A DNA stretch of 64,000 nt from Sclerodactyla briareus (GCA_026419785.1 JAODTK010001777.1:407001-471000), one strand, 5' to 3'; shown: positions 23,581 to 35,452, counted from the first letter of the stretch. The notes: generated from the letters alone by a model not told the origin. Translations and numbers: made by a program.

Positions 23581-24673
23581 CCGGTGTTCACCTATTAGGA
23601 AGCCATCACGAACCACTTAAGGACATTCCCCGCAATGCCCAAGCTCTCCAACTTGATCAAGAGAGCGCATGAGGAACCTTGTCAAAAGCGTTCGGAACAG
23701 TCCAGGAAAATTATATCAACAGCATTGCCGTTGTCAACAGTAACATCTTCCATAAATTCAAAGAAATTATTAAAACATGAACGATTTTCCACCCATGCTG
23801 AGGAATCCCCAGGACTTGCTCATGAAATAATCAAACCATATGATCCCGAATGATTGATCATACCTTGACGACAACACTAGAAGACTGACTGGCCTGTAAT
23901 TTACAAGGAAGAGACCGGATTATCCTTCTTGAAAAATAGGGAGGAAACATTTGCTCTTCCTCAAATCATCCGGAAAAATACCTCTTGCAGAGTCTTATTG
24001 GAAAATAATTAGCTAATGGAACAGACAACTCGTCGGCAAAGGATTTAGTAAGAAAAGATTAAACTCCGTCAGGACCAGGAGCTTTATCACTTTGGAGCTT
24101 CTGCAGTTTCCCTTTTACTAAACCAGGCGAAAACACCATATTACCAACTATGCGGAGAGAGAGAAACCCCGACATCTAGGTCACCAAAATTATTCAAGTT
24201 ATCATGAGTAAAAAACAGACGAGAAATAAGTATGAGAACCTATCCATCTCCGGGGCTATTCGCTGATTGTATAACCGAGTCGGAATTGTCAAAGGACCAA
24301 TTTTTTGGCTGTCCATGACGTTCTGCTCCCCCTCACATAAGAGAAAATGATGAGGAATTCCTCGATTAGTAGATGGCATAGTGCCTTGCAAATCAAGTTT
24401 AGCGCCAGAAACAAAACGCGGGCACAAGCTTTGCTGAAAACTCTGAAATACTCTAGATCAGACAGGACCCAGAAGAACGATAAAGTCGCCAAAAGTGTCG
24501 CTTATCGTTTGCGGCCAGGAAAACTTCCCTATTCAATCCCAGAAGCCTCTTCGTCTTACTGCGATTGTTTCTCCAAGGAACGTTAACTTTCATAACTCGT
24601 TAACCTTTTCAATGAACCATTCCAAGAGACAAAAAGCATTCTTACTGTATAACATTTACGCCAAGCTATTTCG

Positions 24674-25174
24674 CTAAAAAAACCTAGAAAGGCCACGACA
24701 TTGGCCTTTGCGAAACAAGGAACAAGCTCGACCCTCTGTGGGATATTGACGGAACCAAGACACAGTGAAAGCTAAAATATTGTGATCCCTTGCACCGAGC
24801 TTACCCAAGATCTCTACATTATCTACAGAATCTGGAGCACTGCTCAAAACTAAATCCAATAATGCTTTCTGGTAGGAAAAAATGTACATGCTGATAAAGG
24901 AAACAACCTGCGTGACATTGAAAACGCCAGATCCATGACTGCCACTAGTACCATCAGACAGAACTATCTGATAATTGAAATCACCCATGATAATCGTATT
25001 CTTCCTAGAAACTTCGAAAAGCATTTCGTGAAATGAAGAGATTTTGTTGTCTTCATAGCTATTTGGTCGAACGGTACACAATGCCACTAATAAAGAACTG
25101 GGAATACCAGATGATTTAGACGGAATTTCCACACCAACAGAGTTGACAAAAAAACCTCCCCCAAAACACACCAC
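24674..25174 (-). pseudogene. LINE copy 1 endonuclease domain (166-aa open frame)
   Basis: This is the longest clean stretch of the LINE and encodes the C-terminal two thirds of an exonuclease/endonuclease/phosphatase (APE-type) domain, which nicks target DNA for target-primed reverse transcription. Visible motifs are the GDFN catalytic loop (IIMGDFNYQIVLSDG, around residues 71-85), LDLVLSSAPDSVDNV (around 113-127) and the terminal ARDHNILAF, where the Asp-His pair is the conserved catalytic end of the fold. The N-terminal part with the catalytic Glu lies upstream on the minus strand, at 25190-25420, beyond a frame break. The Met at the start is an internal codon, not a real start. Confidence 0.8.
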
Positions 25175-25559
25175 TCACACATATCTGCCCTTCTCAAAAC
25201 TATGGCAATCAGACCTAGCTCACTACAACAAAACTGCCACCCAATGCCACGGAAGTACTCTGTCGCTATCTTGTCCTATGACATAAACCAGGAAGGTGAA
25301 CTTTGGCTGTGGAAATTATCCCTGTTTCATCCACGACTCTGTAATACCATTGACGTCAGCTTGCGTTCCTGGACTAAAATCTGCAACTCATCCAACTTTT
25401 CCTGAATACTTTGGAACATTAGCACAGGAAAAAGTCAGCTGGCTAACATATCTCTCGCCATTGTTGACCTCGCCCGACCTCCCACTGCGATGCTTACTAT
25501 TAACCCCCCTGCCAGTAGCCTAACCTAACGAACACCAGAAACGGCTCGCCCCCAATTTA

Positions 25560-26320
25560 GTTTAACACCCTTCCACGCAGACATTTACAAACTTGCCTAA
25601 CACTGAGCCCCCCCACCCTGCACCATTAAAGGTGACACCATCCTTAGCGAAAAGATCCCTTCTTCCCCCGAACACGAACAATCCACACCTGAACTCCACC
25701 TCAGCGCACTCTAATTCTAACACCTGTTGAGACCCCTATCATCCTACCTGACCTGCACACGACTACCGCAAACCTAGGGAGCATGCCGCAAATCGCGACT
25801 TTCGACCTAATGGACTTCAGCCTGACAGCAGTTCACGGAATCGGGATACTTAGGACGTCCGGACTGTCACCCCGGAGATTATTAGTGCCTATCTCGACAC
25901 CACCACCTCCTCATTCTCCCACGATCCTATTAACCCTACTCACTAATCATCCTCCACCTGGCTCCCGGAAGACAAACACTCGTACGCTTCAGCTTATCTA
26001 TGCGATGAATTCCCTTGTCAACATACCGGACAATCGGGGAATCCCCAACCAGCAAACACACTTCTTTACTTTTCCCTTCCCACAGTCACCTTCACTTCCA
26101 TCCACCTAATGAAAACCCACGGCTCGGACTTGTCCCCTCCTCTGTACTCACACCTGCCCCCACGCCATCCAAACTGACCCCCCTGCACTGTCCTCTCCTC
26201 AACTGCCAGCACACTAAAACTATTCCTAGTGTCAAGGCCCAGGACAACACTACTTCCGTTGTAGTATCGCGCAGTAGCGCCCCTCACCCTCCTAAACCTC
26301 TTTCCATGAACTCTCACGTG
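25560..26320 (-). pseudogene. LINE copy 1 ORF1-like region
   Basis: The minus strand carries GRRDLFAKDG (near 25640-25670), equivalent to the better preserved GRRDLFAKDGLHLNGAGA in copy 2. D-G-x-H-L is the Asp/His end of SGNH-type esterases found in ORF1 of CR1 LINEs. Further upstream (26066-26317) the frame reads TRNSFSVLAVEE, recalling the NRFSVL motif that precedes this domain. Frames are broken in several places. Confidence 0.5.
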
Positions 26321-27153
26321 CCCAAGCCTCGCTTCAAGCTAGCTATGGTATGAATCTTACATCATAAATATACCCATCTGCCTTAGTGTCCTCAAAAGGA
26401 TCACCCCCTTTTAAAAACTCGCCTGACTTCAAAAACTCAATTCACACATATGCAACCCTGACAGCTATCAGCCACCGTTCCTCCCATATCAGCAAATAAG
26501 TAGAAGACAAAAAGTACAGAGAATGAGAATAAGTGGGGGCCTCGACCAGTGAAAAATACTAATGCAAAGAAAAAAAAAAGCGTTAAAGGAAAAGCACACT
26601 CACAAACACTACCAATAGCAACACAATACGGGTGGCGGAATACAAAGAAGGCTTACCGAAGTAAACGCAGTCACGGGCCGACAGACAAAAACAGATAGCC
26701 AGTCACCACACCAAACACAAAGGACACAAATTGACTGCACCTCATACAGCAAAAGGGTCTATGAAGGGGGAACTCATCAACACCAAACGGAACTAAGGCT
26801 TGGGCAGGATTCTACACGATAGAAGAGAATCGATAGGATAGCTGCAACTCCACACGAGACAAATAGGATCGACAAACACCAAGGAAGAAAGAGATCCGTA
26901 CGAAATTCTAAGCACTTGAGAATTCTCACGGCCCGGAAAGAAAAAGATGCAAAAACACAGATCACACCAGAATGATATAGAATGAATCACAAAAAATGCG
27001 GAAAATCAGTAAGAAAACAGAAGTCGATTGACAAAATGTGAATCTTGTCGTAGTTTTGCCAGGGTGAAGTATCGTAGCCACCAGTTCACAAACCAGTAAG
27101 TTTTGTGAAGTTGGAAAATAGAGGTAGGGGGGAGGTTGTGACATGGATGTCAT

Positions 27154-27480
27154 GAGTGGTTGGCACGATTGGTAGAGCATCAGCCTTCCACTCGGGCGGG
27201 AGACTGGGATTTCATTCCTAGTCGGGTCACACCATAGACTTTGAAAATGGGACCTGTTTGTGTCTCGCTGGAAGCTCAGCACGAGGATTGGAGCAGGACA
27301 AACGAGTGGTAGCAATTTGCAAGTTGCGTCCCTGAGGGTGATTACCCCCACTCCACAGTTACCCTACCGCCAAGAGGCATTGCCTCTTTCCGTGTACCTG
27401 GTGAGGATTTGCAGCTGAAATAAGGTTGCCATATCCAGGTCTGCACCCTGCTGGCCTGAATAGGATTGATCCTCTGCTTG
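27154..27480 (+). mobile_element. tRNA-derived SINE
   Basis: The head (27154-27234) is tRNA-like: an A box TGGCACGATTGG (27161-27172) followed by TAGAGCATCAGCCTTCCAC, and a B box GGGATTTCATTCC (27206-27218) followed by AGTCGGGTCACACCA. These are the RNA polymerase III internal promoter blocks. The CCTTCCA anticodon loop resembles tRNA-Gly(TCC). The tRNA-unrelated body runs to the TAAAAATAATTGAAAAAAAA tail near 27510. The acceptor arms do not pair well, so it is a SINE rather than a tRNA gene. Confidence 0.75.
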
Positions 27481-27519
27481 ACAAGTTACCTTAAAAATAA
27501 TTGAAAAAAAATGAGTGCC

Positions 27520-29559
27520 TCATGGATAACGTTTTTTTCAACGCCAGAAAAATTGCTAACATTGCTTTGGATACCCCCAAATTTCAATGGGTGGTTCTGC
27601 CCTCACGCTGAAAATAGACCTCACACTGCCTAATGTAGATCTTGGCATGGAGGTGTTGCAAGGAATGCAACCACTATGAGGGCCCATGGGGTGTCTCTCT
27701 CGCATGGCAGTATGTGGGCTATCCCAATCTTAATGTATCCCATTTGTGCGAATTGACCCAGGGTCCATGGCTGAAATTCATGTGTTTGACAGGGCATTAA
27801 GCTGTTGCCATTCTTCCATGACCACAAGGGCACTTAATGGACACTTGGGTTACAGGCCTTGGAATTAATGAATATTGCCTGATCCCCTGATTGCAGCGGG
27901 TGGATGTGACTAGAGGCTCTTTCAGGCTGGTATCCTAGTGAGTGAGTGGCCCACTTACTTCTTTCTGATCCCTTGTGCACTCCGCCCTCAACCTACTCTC
28001 CCTTCCCCAAACATTACATATCACAAAGAGATGTAGGCTGATTGTCTTCCAGAAAACTGACATGCCATTTTAAAGGGGGAAACTATTTGTCTAGGAAGCT
28101 TTGAGCTCTGAATGGTAATTGTGCAGCAGGGGCCTTTCAATTATGCCGGGAAATGATGGAATTTGGGTTGTGATGAACCTCCAGTCAATCAGTCAGAACC
28201 ATTTCAAAGTGTTGAAAATAGTAGCCCTGTTTCCTCCAGCCCTTCTCATTGCGGGGGAACCCCCGGCCGGAGTGGGGCGGAAAAAAATTGATACCTACAG
28301 TGGCAACGTTTTCCCACATCTCTTGCGCTACCTGGTGAAGTTTATTGCTGTTGCAACTTGCCTTGGTGATACAACATAATCACACATTGTGTGTGAAGAT
28401 TTGTCCTGCTGACTTTCTGGGAGTACTATTGCACTGGTTGCACTAAGTTGCATTTTTTTGCCATTGAAGTGTTATCCAGTCAATATAAAGAATCTGTGGT
28501 AAATATCCATAGGCTATTATGCACACTGGGTTGTGATGTCTTGATTTGGCTACGGACCAGCCAGCAAGCGAATTGTTGAGGCAGATTGGGTGCTGCAGCA
28601 GAGAACAATAACACAGAATAGGGAATGCTGATCAAAACTTTTTCCAAACTATACCTAATTGATGCATCCCTCGAGTGGATATTTATTCGCCAGTATAGGT
28701 GGTATGGAATATATGTCAGTAAATAGAAATGTCCGCTCTTAGAGGATGTCCAACTTTCCTGTTACAGTACAATTTCTGGGTGATTTCATTCACTGTATAT
28801 GAAATCATGAATTATTCTGTCAAAAATCATCAAGACAATCTCAAACCACCACCAACACATGCTGACGGGCAGAATTGCCGTCCCAGTATAGAGCCTCTAT
28901 ACAGGGGCCAGCCGTGTATACAGTCTGCAGCGCAATTACTCAAAATACTTCTGTTTTACTCTTCGGTTGAGAAAAATTCAGTCCTTTAAGCCTTCCAAAT
29001 ATTTGAGAAAGTAATACTAATGATATTGAAAATGAATGATATTATTCTTTGATACCACTCATTACAAGAAGAACTTCAGTCCAAATTACAGCAATCAAAT
29101 CTTTTTTATTCTATTCAGGAAATGTATTTTTCGCCACTGGGACCTATTCCAAGAAAAGGAAAATACCAAATTTTTACATGATACTATCGTTCATCTTTTT
29201 TTTTCAATTGTAGTTTTTGTATCAGCCAAAACAATAGATTACTACAGGTGGGGGCTTGTAACTGGAAAGGGGGCATGAAATAAAAACCGAATGAGAACTT
29301 AGTGGTGCATGCCTCACAAATGTTATATTTTCCAACAGTGAAACATTCAGCTTGTCAATTGTTGTCATTTCCATGTATGTTACAAGTTGCCATGTTCCAG
29401 TCATTGAGCCGTATCCCTCAGCAAATCTGAATTTTGCGCCATCCGGTTGGTTTCTGCTGTGTTTGTAAAAAGGTCAAGTCAAAGAGAAGGCTTGTATCCG
29501 CGACGGGTTGTATATTGCAAGGTTTTGAAAGACTACGGTAGGTACACTAAACAGAAATG
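27520..29559. other. No recognisable gene
   Basis: Non-coding intron-like sequence. Short frames on both strands carry no family signature. The CAGTATAGAGCCTCTATACAGG segment at about 28887 is a small hairpin. Confidence 0.4.
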
Positions 29560-30130
29560 ACAATGCTCATTATATTGAACATGTTTAGGCAGAAAATCAG
29601 GGAATAGAAGATCAGAGAAGCGAAAAGGGACTATGAAAGGCCACGTCGCTGGTAAACACTAATGGTGAGGAGACAGGAGAACAGGTTTTATAACACTGGA
29701 AAGGAGCCGTGTAAGAGCTGATCCTATTGAAGTGTTCCAAATAACAAGGGACTGATAAACTTCTTCATGGTCGATTGTTTGAGGTAAGCGAGAGCGGTAA
29801 GGGATCACACAGCCATGGTTCAGACAGAGGACACAGCTTCTTTTAAAATTGTACGAGGAACACTCAAAAAAGGAAACCATAGGAAATTTTTCTTCAGTCA
29901 TGAGTTATACAACAGTGGAACAGTCTCCTAAAGAGGTTAGTTTTGCAGAAACAATTGTTGGCATTCAAAAACGGCATTGATCCCATCATGAACAGCAGGG
30001 TGGGCTTTATATAAGCCACAAGACTGGCTTCCTGCCCGATACCATTGCCCACGATGACCAAGCTACACTGTATTTCAAAGCCACCGGTTTGGATGAAGGT
30101 AATAAATCAAGGTAAATAAATAAAACAAAA
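29560..30130 (+). mobile_element. LINE 3' fragment (CR1-like), plus strand
   Basis: Piecewise reading of the + strand gives the RT C-terminal signature: TEDTASFKIVRGT, HRKFFFSH and, after a frame change, QQWNSL-PKEV, AETIVG and FK-NGIDP at about 29830-29990, followed by a short tail ending in AATAAATAAAAC. Equivalent pieces in the minus-strand copy at 35.5 kb read RKYFFPQRVINEW. The fragment is 5'-truncated and has several shifts. Confidence 0.6.
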
Positions 30131-30697
30131 CTCCAAGGCTTCATGTCGTACTATTCCAATCTTGACTTCACATAAACAGCCCTTATTGGGATTCAATTAC
30201 TGTTAACAAGAAGCAGTTCAAACTTTCCTAAATTAACAGTCACTAGGACCAGCGGGCCTTGCAACCACAAGTACTGAAGGAAGCTCAAAAGGACTTGATC
30301 AATATTATGCCGACACTTCGAAAATTGAACTGCAGGTGACATGTAGTTTACCATTGGTTTTTCTGACAATGGTACATGGTTCCAAACAACTATCCTGAAA
30401 TGAATATAATTTCACTCCTTTCTGACATGGTATGCCTATGTGGATATTTCACCTGCAGCTCACCAGTGTTTCCTCTAGGCCGGTATGCGCGTTTGACGCA
30501 GTGCCGCCACTGATTTGACGCACTGACCTTCAGAGCAAGAAGTTAAAAAAAAAAGTGTTTTGTACTGCACAATCGGTGTCACCATGGAAAATTGACCTAC
30601 CACAATTCTAAATGCGAGGGGAAATGGCAATTTAGACTCACTGCCAATTTTTTAGGAGGGAACACTGCCTGCTCTCTATATTTTGTCCTTACCTTTG

Positions 30698-30818
30698 ATA
30701 TAATGGAATGCCCGCCAGCTTTCCCTGTCTCAATGGTGGACAGTGCGTGGACCTTGCAAATCGGTTCCAGTGTAATTGTCCCGCAGGCTCCACTAGTACC
30801 GTTGTGTTTGTGAATCAG
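30698..30818 (+). CDS. EGF-like exon 2 (frame broken, acceptor damaged)
   Basis: It reads DIMEC at the start, then, one base out of phase, PCLNGGQCVDLANRFQCNCP and AGSTST, then TGTGTTTGTGAATCAG before a GTACC donor at 30819. C1 to C5 are clear and a C-E-S end is visible in a third phase. A pyrimidine tract (TTTTGTCCTTACCTTT) precedes the exon but the AG is reduced to a G, consistent with a one-base loss in the splice site. The C-x-D-x4-F-x-C spacing between the third and fourth Cys suits a calcium-binding EGF. Confidence 0.7.
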
Positions 30819-31119
30819 GTACCTGCATTGAAGGCTATTCATATTATTTGGCATTATTTTCAATGCATGTCAAGTCGAAGCACCAAAAATGGGAACATTC
30901 TGGTTCATGCATGGTGATTTGTATAATATTTGAAATTAAAAACCATGCTCAATCCCGGATTGGAGGAAGTAGAACAGAAGGAGCAAGGATGCTGTTGAGG
31001 GAATGAGTGTGAAAGGTTGCCATGGCACTCATGACCGCTTCAACTTGGAATGCTGACTATACATTCTGTTGTATTGTTTTGAAGAAGAGCTACCAAATTT
31101 AATACCTGTCTGAGAGATA

Positions 31120-31146
31120 TAAGAAGAGATGGGGGGGGGGGGGGGC
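31120..31146. repeat. G homopolymer tract
   Basis: About 15 consecutive G after AGAAGAGAT; length likely unreliable. Confidence 0.85.
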
Positions 31147-31259
31147 TCAGTCCATAGGTGGTGGAACTTGAGTAATTAAATTCTGTTTTAACGTTGTACA
31201 TAGTTTGGATGGCTTCCTTCAATTGATTCTATGTAGTCATGTTGTATGTGTGTGTCCGT

Positions 31260-31830
31260 CTCGCTGGTGTGTAACACTTTGCTTGTAAGTAAACCAGGCC
31301 TAGGGTAAAGAAGCTCAGATGTGTTATCCCATAAGTGTACATGATCCCTTATGGTTCTGGGATCAGGTGGGTGAAAGGTTATTTGAAGGTTACCAGAGGG
31401 AAAATGTCTGGGAATTTCTAACATGGCTAAGTCCAGGAATCTTGTGGAATCAAACTTAGTGTACACCTTGCTAATGGGTGTAGTACAAGATTCCAGTGGT
31501 TTTGCGTGGAGATTATCGTGGGCCATTGAGACAAATTGTGAAAATTTCGTTTTCTTCAATTTGTGGTGTTAAAATTTACTATTACTCTGACGTGGTCTGA
31601 ATGGATGAAGCCATATATGGTATTACTATGATGAGGACATGAACCCTATTGTCTTAGGTCAGGACCAAGAGTCATTTGAGGTCAACATTTTTCGTAGACA
31701 AAAAGTTAAGAATACTCGGTCGAATCAATTTGAAATCGTGTGTAGCTTGTTATTGGGTAGTACAAGATACCAATTGTTTTTTTGGTTGAGATAATTAAGG
31801 GTCAGTCCTCCAAGGAAATAAGATTGTGAG
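31260..31830 (+). repeat. Interspersed repeat family A, two diverged copies
   Basis: Two ~320-bp units carry the same order of blocks as at 14.5 kb: a gene-like GTACATGATCCC or GGACATGAACCC, GGGTCAGGT/GGTCAGGACC, a GGTCATTTGAGGTCA-type block, a TGTGTAGCTTG block and ACCAATTGTTTTT. They are more diverged than those at 14.5-17.8 kb. Confidence 0.55.
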
Positions 31831-31852
31831 AATTTATTTATTTCATTCTTAG

Positions 31853-31966
31853 AGAGCCTAAACGGAGTGGGATCAAAACCCTGTTTGAATGGCGGCCAGT
31901 GTCTGGACCAGGTTGGTGGTTAACCGTCAACTTGTATTATTGATCACTGGGACCGATGTGAAGTTA
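31853..31966 (+). CDS. EGF-like exon 3 (single frame with an internal stop)
   Basis: Acceptor ATTTCATTCTTAG, donor GTAAAG at 31967. The 114-nt exon keeps one phase-1 frame throughout: GSKPCLNGGQCLDQVGG, then TAA, then PSTCIIDHWDRCEV. The canonical CLNGGQC block and C-terminal CEV are in frame, but the first and one central Cys are missing and the stop is in frame. Unlike most of its neighbours, the damage here looks like substitutions rather than indels, which hints at real decay or a local error cluster. Confidence 0.65.
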
Positions 31967-32944
31967 GTAAAGTATAAATCTCTCGGTAATATCTTGATGA
32001 TCAGTATATTTGCGTATGTTATAGTCAGTTTGTTTCTCATGTGGGAGCCAATCATGCTACCAAGGTTGAAGGGTTGTGCAAAACAGCATGGATATAAGTT
32101 GACTACATCCTTATACATTTTGAAATTTAATTTAAACTGTTAAAATCTACTATTCATTAATTCTCACACAATCTTTGTAATTTTGTTTTCATAAGAAAGA
32201 GATGTGTTGGTGCCTGGTTCAGTCCATTGTGATGTACTGAAAGCTTATAGAGGAGTAGGATATCCATACTGGGTCGGCCATTCAGACCCATTCTTACATT
32301 GCATTACATTGTTAGACTAGCAGTTGCCCCCAAAATACCTCAAGTATATTTCAAAACTCTATAGGTCCCATCCAAAAGATCTTCAAAATCAGGTGGCTGC
32401 ACAAATGCGCTAATGACAGAACGACTTGTGTGTTTTAATAAGTATAGGTCAGGGCCGCAATGACTTTCTTCTAATTTTCCAATCACAGTTAGGTCGTTAG
32501 CACCTCATATACCCCAATATTTATTATGAATCTGCGGCTCAATGGAGTGAGTGATTACCTCATATCTTTCGATTGGTGACCAGTCCAGTTCTTTTCCAAT
32601 TAAAAAAAGTTCCACCATTTAAGATCCAAGAATGCATACAAATTCTAAATTTCTATCCTATATGTACAACTTCTGTGGGACTTGCTACAACCGACTTATG
32701 CTCGAACTACTTTAACTTTTAATTACAATCCCAACTAATTTAGTAGGCTTCAAAAGTGATGTTGCATAAGTTTATTTACTTCTCTCATTTACTGTGATTC
32801 ATCTTTATGGTATATTATTACTGTATCATTATAGTTTCTTCTCGCTCCTTTTGTCTTATTACCTGTACCTTATTCTAGATGTATTTCAGAGATTGTAGGA
32901 GATATATACATTTCTCACTCTTCTCTGCTTCCTCAGTGGTGTAT

Positions 32945-34300
32945 GGTTGAATAACGAAATTATGTTGCCCTTCCCCCCTTTGTCAGAGATAGCTAAGTTC
33001 TGCTGCCCTCCCTGCTTCCTCAGAGATAGCTTAATAATAACGCATGGGTTTGCCTCGCTGCTTCCTCAGAGATAGTTTATAATAACAAAATTGTTTTGCC
33101 CTCCCTGCTTCCTCAGAGTAGTTTATAAAACAAAATGGTTTTTTGGGCCCTTCTCTGCTTCCGCGAGATAGTTTGATAGAAACATTGTTTTTGGTCCTTC
33201 CCTGCTTCCTCAAGATAGTGTGATAATAACAAAATTGTTTTGCCCTTGTCTGCTTCATCAGAGATAGTTGATAATGACCGACTGTTTTGGCCTTCCCTGC
33301 TTCCTCAGAGATATTCGATAATACACAATTGTTTTGCCTTTCTTACTTTTTCCTCAGAGATAGTTCAATAATAACACAATTGTTTTTGCCCCCTCCCTCC
33401 TTCTCAGAGATAGTGTGATATACAAAATTGTTCTGCCCTTCCTCTGCTTCCTCAGAGATGGTATGATGATAAAACAAATTTGTTTGCCCTTCCCAAAATT
33501 GTTTTGGCTCTTCTCTGCTTCCCCAGAGTAGTCTGTAAGAACAAAAATTTATTACCACCTTCTCTGTTCCCTCAGAGACAGTATTATAATAACAAAAAAT
33601 TGTTTTGCCCTTCTCTGCTTCCTCAGAAATAGTTGATAATAACAAAATTGTTTTGCCTTCTCTGCTCATCAGAGAAGTTTGATAAAAACAAAATTGTTTT
33701 TGTCACTTCTCTGCTTTATCAGAGATAGTTTGATAATAACAAAAATGCGTTTTGGCCCTTCCTCGAGACGACGCCCCTTTGATTCATAACAAAATTGTCT
33801 TTGCCCTTCTCTGCTTCCTCAGAATAGTTCGATAGTAACAAAATTGTTTGTTGGCCCTTCCCTTCTTCCTCAGAGATGTTTTGATCATACCTGAATTGTT
33901 TTGCCCTCTCTGCTTCATCATCAGAGATAGTTGATAATAACAGAATTTTTCTTCCTTTCTCTGCTTCATCTAGATATTTAATAATAACAAAATGTATGCC
34001 CTTCCTCGAGATAGTTTGTGATAATCAAAATTGTTTTGGCCTTCCTGCTGTTTCCTCACGAAATAGTTTGATAAAAACAAAATGTTTTGCCCTTCCCTGC
34101 TTCACAGAGAAGTTTGTTAATAACAAAATTGTTTTGTCCCTCTCTGCTGCATCAGAGATAAGTTTGATAATAACAAAATTGGTTTGTCCTCTCTGATTCA
34201 TCCGGATGTGTTGATCATCCAAATGGTTTTGCCCTTCCTCGGAGATCAGTTTTGAAATAATCACAAAATTCTCTGCTTCCTCATAAGATGTATTATAAAA
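32945..34300. repeat. 49-bp satellite (about 27 copies)
   Basis: The unit reads TTTGATAATAACAAAATTG, TTTTGCCCTTCTCTGC, TTCCTCAGAGATAG. Copies vary by single-base gaps and short deletions. Each intact unit has a 20-nt pyrimidine-rich run ending in CAG|A with an upstream TAATAAC-like branch sequence, that is a good 3' splice acceptor. The short minus-strand frames inside (for example 33343-33669) merely read the repeat. It ends about 1 kb before EGF exon 4. Confidence 0.9.
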
Positions 34301-34430
34301 TATTCGCGGTCCTTTCCCTCAATAGTGCATGCCAAGCAGGGAGGTCTGCATACAAGCTGAATGGACCAGGCTTGGGAGTACATTCAATTATATCCCCACT
34401 TCGGGGATATTATGTTTGGCTTTCGGCCGT

Positions 34431-34526
34431 CGTGTCCGCCGCGTCCGTGTCCGCCGCGTCCGTGTCCGCCGCGTCCGTGTCCGCCGCGTCCGTGTCCGCC
34501 GCGTCCGTGTCCGCGTCCGCCGCGTT
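34431..34526. repeat. 15-bp GC-rich minisatellite (about 6 copies)
   Basis: The unit CGTGTCCGCCGCGTC repeats with little variation. Because 15 is a multiple of three, every frame is open on both strands (RRVRV, AASVS, PRPCP types), which creates spurious frames. Nothing suggests translation. Confidence 0.95.
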
Positions 34527-34533
34527 TCTTGTT

Positions 34534-35215
34534 AGCGCAATAACTCTCCAGCACTTTGTCCGTTGGAGCTGAAACTTGGCACACATGTCCGTCTTAGTGA
34601 AATCTCGATGAGTTTCGAAAGTGGGGGGCGTCGCCACATGAACGGGGTCCAAGTAATTTGCATAATTTCCCACAATGAAAGTTTTCCTGTTAGGCGCAAT
34701 AACGGTCTTGTAATGCTTTTATCCGATTTGATCTAAAACTTTTGGTACACTTGTCCGCCCTAGTGAAAACTCGCTGAGTTCAGAGGTGGGCATCGCTGCA
34801 TCTGGGGGGCCGCTAATTGCATAATTTTTGCTAAATTTTCAAGTTAGTAGGATTTGAACGAAACTTGGTGGGTAGGGATTACAGTTGATTCCCGAAAAAT
34901 GTGGAGGTAATTCAAGGTCATCAAAGGTCAATTTGCGAAATTTATGCTAATTTCCAACTTTGTCAGATTTGAACAAACTTGGTGGCTGGGGGTCTACATT
35001 GTTCCCACAAAGTTAGAAGTCTTTCAAAGCCATCATGTGTCAAATTGGCTAATTTCATGTGCCTCTTAAGACCCATGGATTACACACAAAACTTGGTGGA
35101 TAAGGTTTTGTCTTGGTTCTGACCAAAATTTTTTTGGTCTTTGTGGGGTGTTCATACTTCTTTCCAATGATGATCAAAAGCATCAATGCTCAAAAGTGGG
35201 TATACACGTGGCGGT
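34534..35215 (+). repeat. Interspersed repeat family B
   Basis: Contains blocks GCGCAATAACTCTCCAGC, AACTTGGCACACATGTCCG, GGGCGTCGCCACATGAACGG and then two or three ~190-bp subunits with TTTGAACAAACTTGGTGGC and AAGGTCATCAAAGGTCA. A related copy lies at 60220-60640. No open frame is conserved. Confidence 0.65.
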
Positions 35216-35336
35216 TTTCCCCGCCTACACATGTCTAGTTTGTATTATAGATATTGAAACAGAGCCCAATGCAATCTACATCTGTTCCATAGCTTAGCTG
35301 TTTCTTTAGTTAATCTTTGTTCAATTAATTTTGCAG

Positions 35337-35452
35337 ATGTGAATGAATGTGCCAGCAATCCTTGCAGGACCGGAGGGATGTTGCTGTTGATCACACCAAC
35401 GCCTACCAGTGTATCTGTCCAAGCGGCTTGTTCGGTGGTCAAGGTACCATTA
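35337..35452 (+). CDS. EGF-like exon 4, calcium-binding type (one frame break)
   Basis: Acceptor TTAATTTTGCAG at 35336, donor GTGAGT at 35453. Phase 1: the exon opens [14 protein letters not shown] in frame. D-V-N-E-C is the calcium ligand signature and C-A-S-N-P-C matches the C-x-S-x-P-C site for protein O-glucosylation known from Notch-type EGFs. One base later the frame shifts to AVDHTNAYQCICPSGLFGG. The exon end lies inside a minisatellite that is built from this exon's own last bases and donor. Confidence 0.85.

Larger units (their letters stand above)
22517..27062 (-). mobile_element. Near full-length CR1-like LINE, copy 1
   Basis: The element reads right to left. Its 3' end is a GTTTA pentamer repeat (22517-22531, seen on +) followed by GTGAATAAGGG. 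Going rightward lie the reverse transcriptase C-terminus, the RT catalytic FADD motif (23429-23440 on -), the endonuclease (24674-25174), an ORF1-like esterase region (about 25560-26320) and about 700 bp of possible 5' UTR. The ~4.5-kb length suits a CR1-type element. Many stops and shifts break the frames, so it is unlikely to be active. It belongs to the same family as the copy at 35536. Confidence 0.8.
22370..27112 (-). repeat. Solo copy of the cassette terminus, interrupted by a LINE
   Basis: 22370-22516 is the reverse complement of the cassette's left end (AATTCTTAGCCAAGATGC, CCGGACTACTGTAAAGG, TTGCCAGATGTTCCATG, GTGCAATAGGGGGTA). The remainder (AAGTATCGTAG then CCAGTTCACAAACCAGTAAG) resumes at 27063-27110 after the LINE. 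The GGGGTA/GGGTGA sequence at both junctions could be a short target duplication. Confidence 0.7.

Noticed and set aside
27154-27234. Functional tRNA-Gly gene
   Set aside because: A and B boxes are present, but the acceptor arms do not pair and a SINE body follows.
33343-33669. 108-codon minus-strand frame rich in basic residues
   Set aside because: It is a translation of the 49-bp satellite.
32945-34300. CRISPR-like array
   Set aside because: The 49-bp units are contiguous and variable with no unique spacers; eukaryotic satellite.
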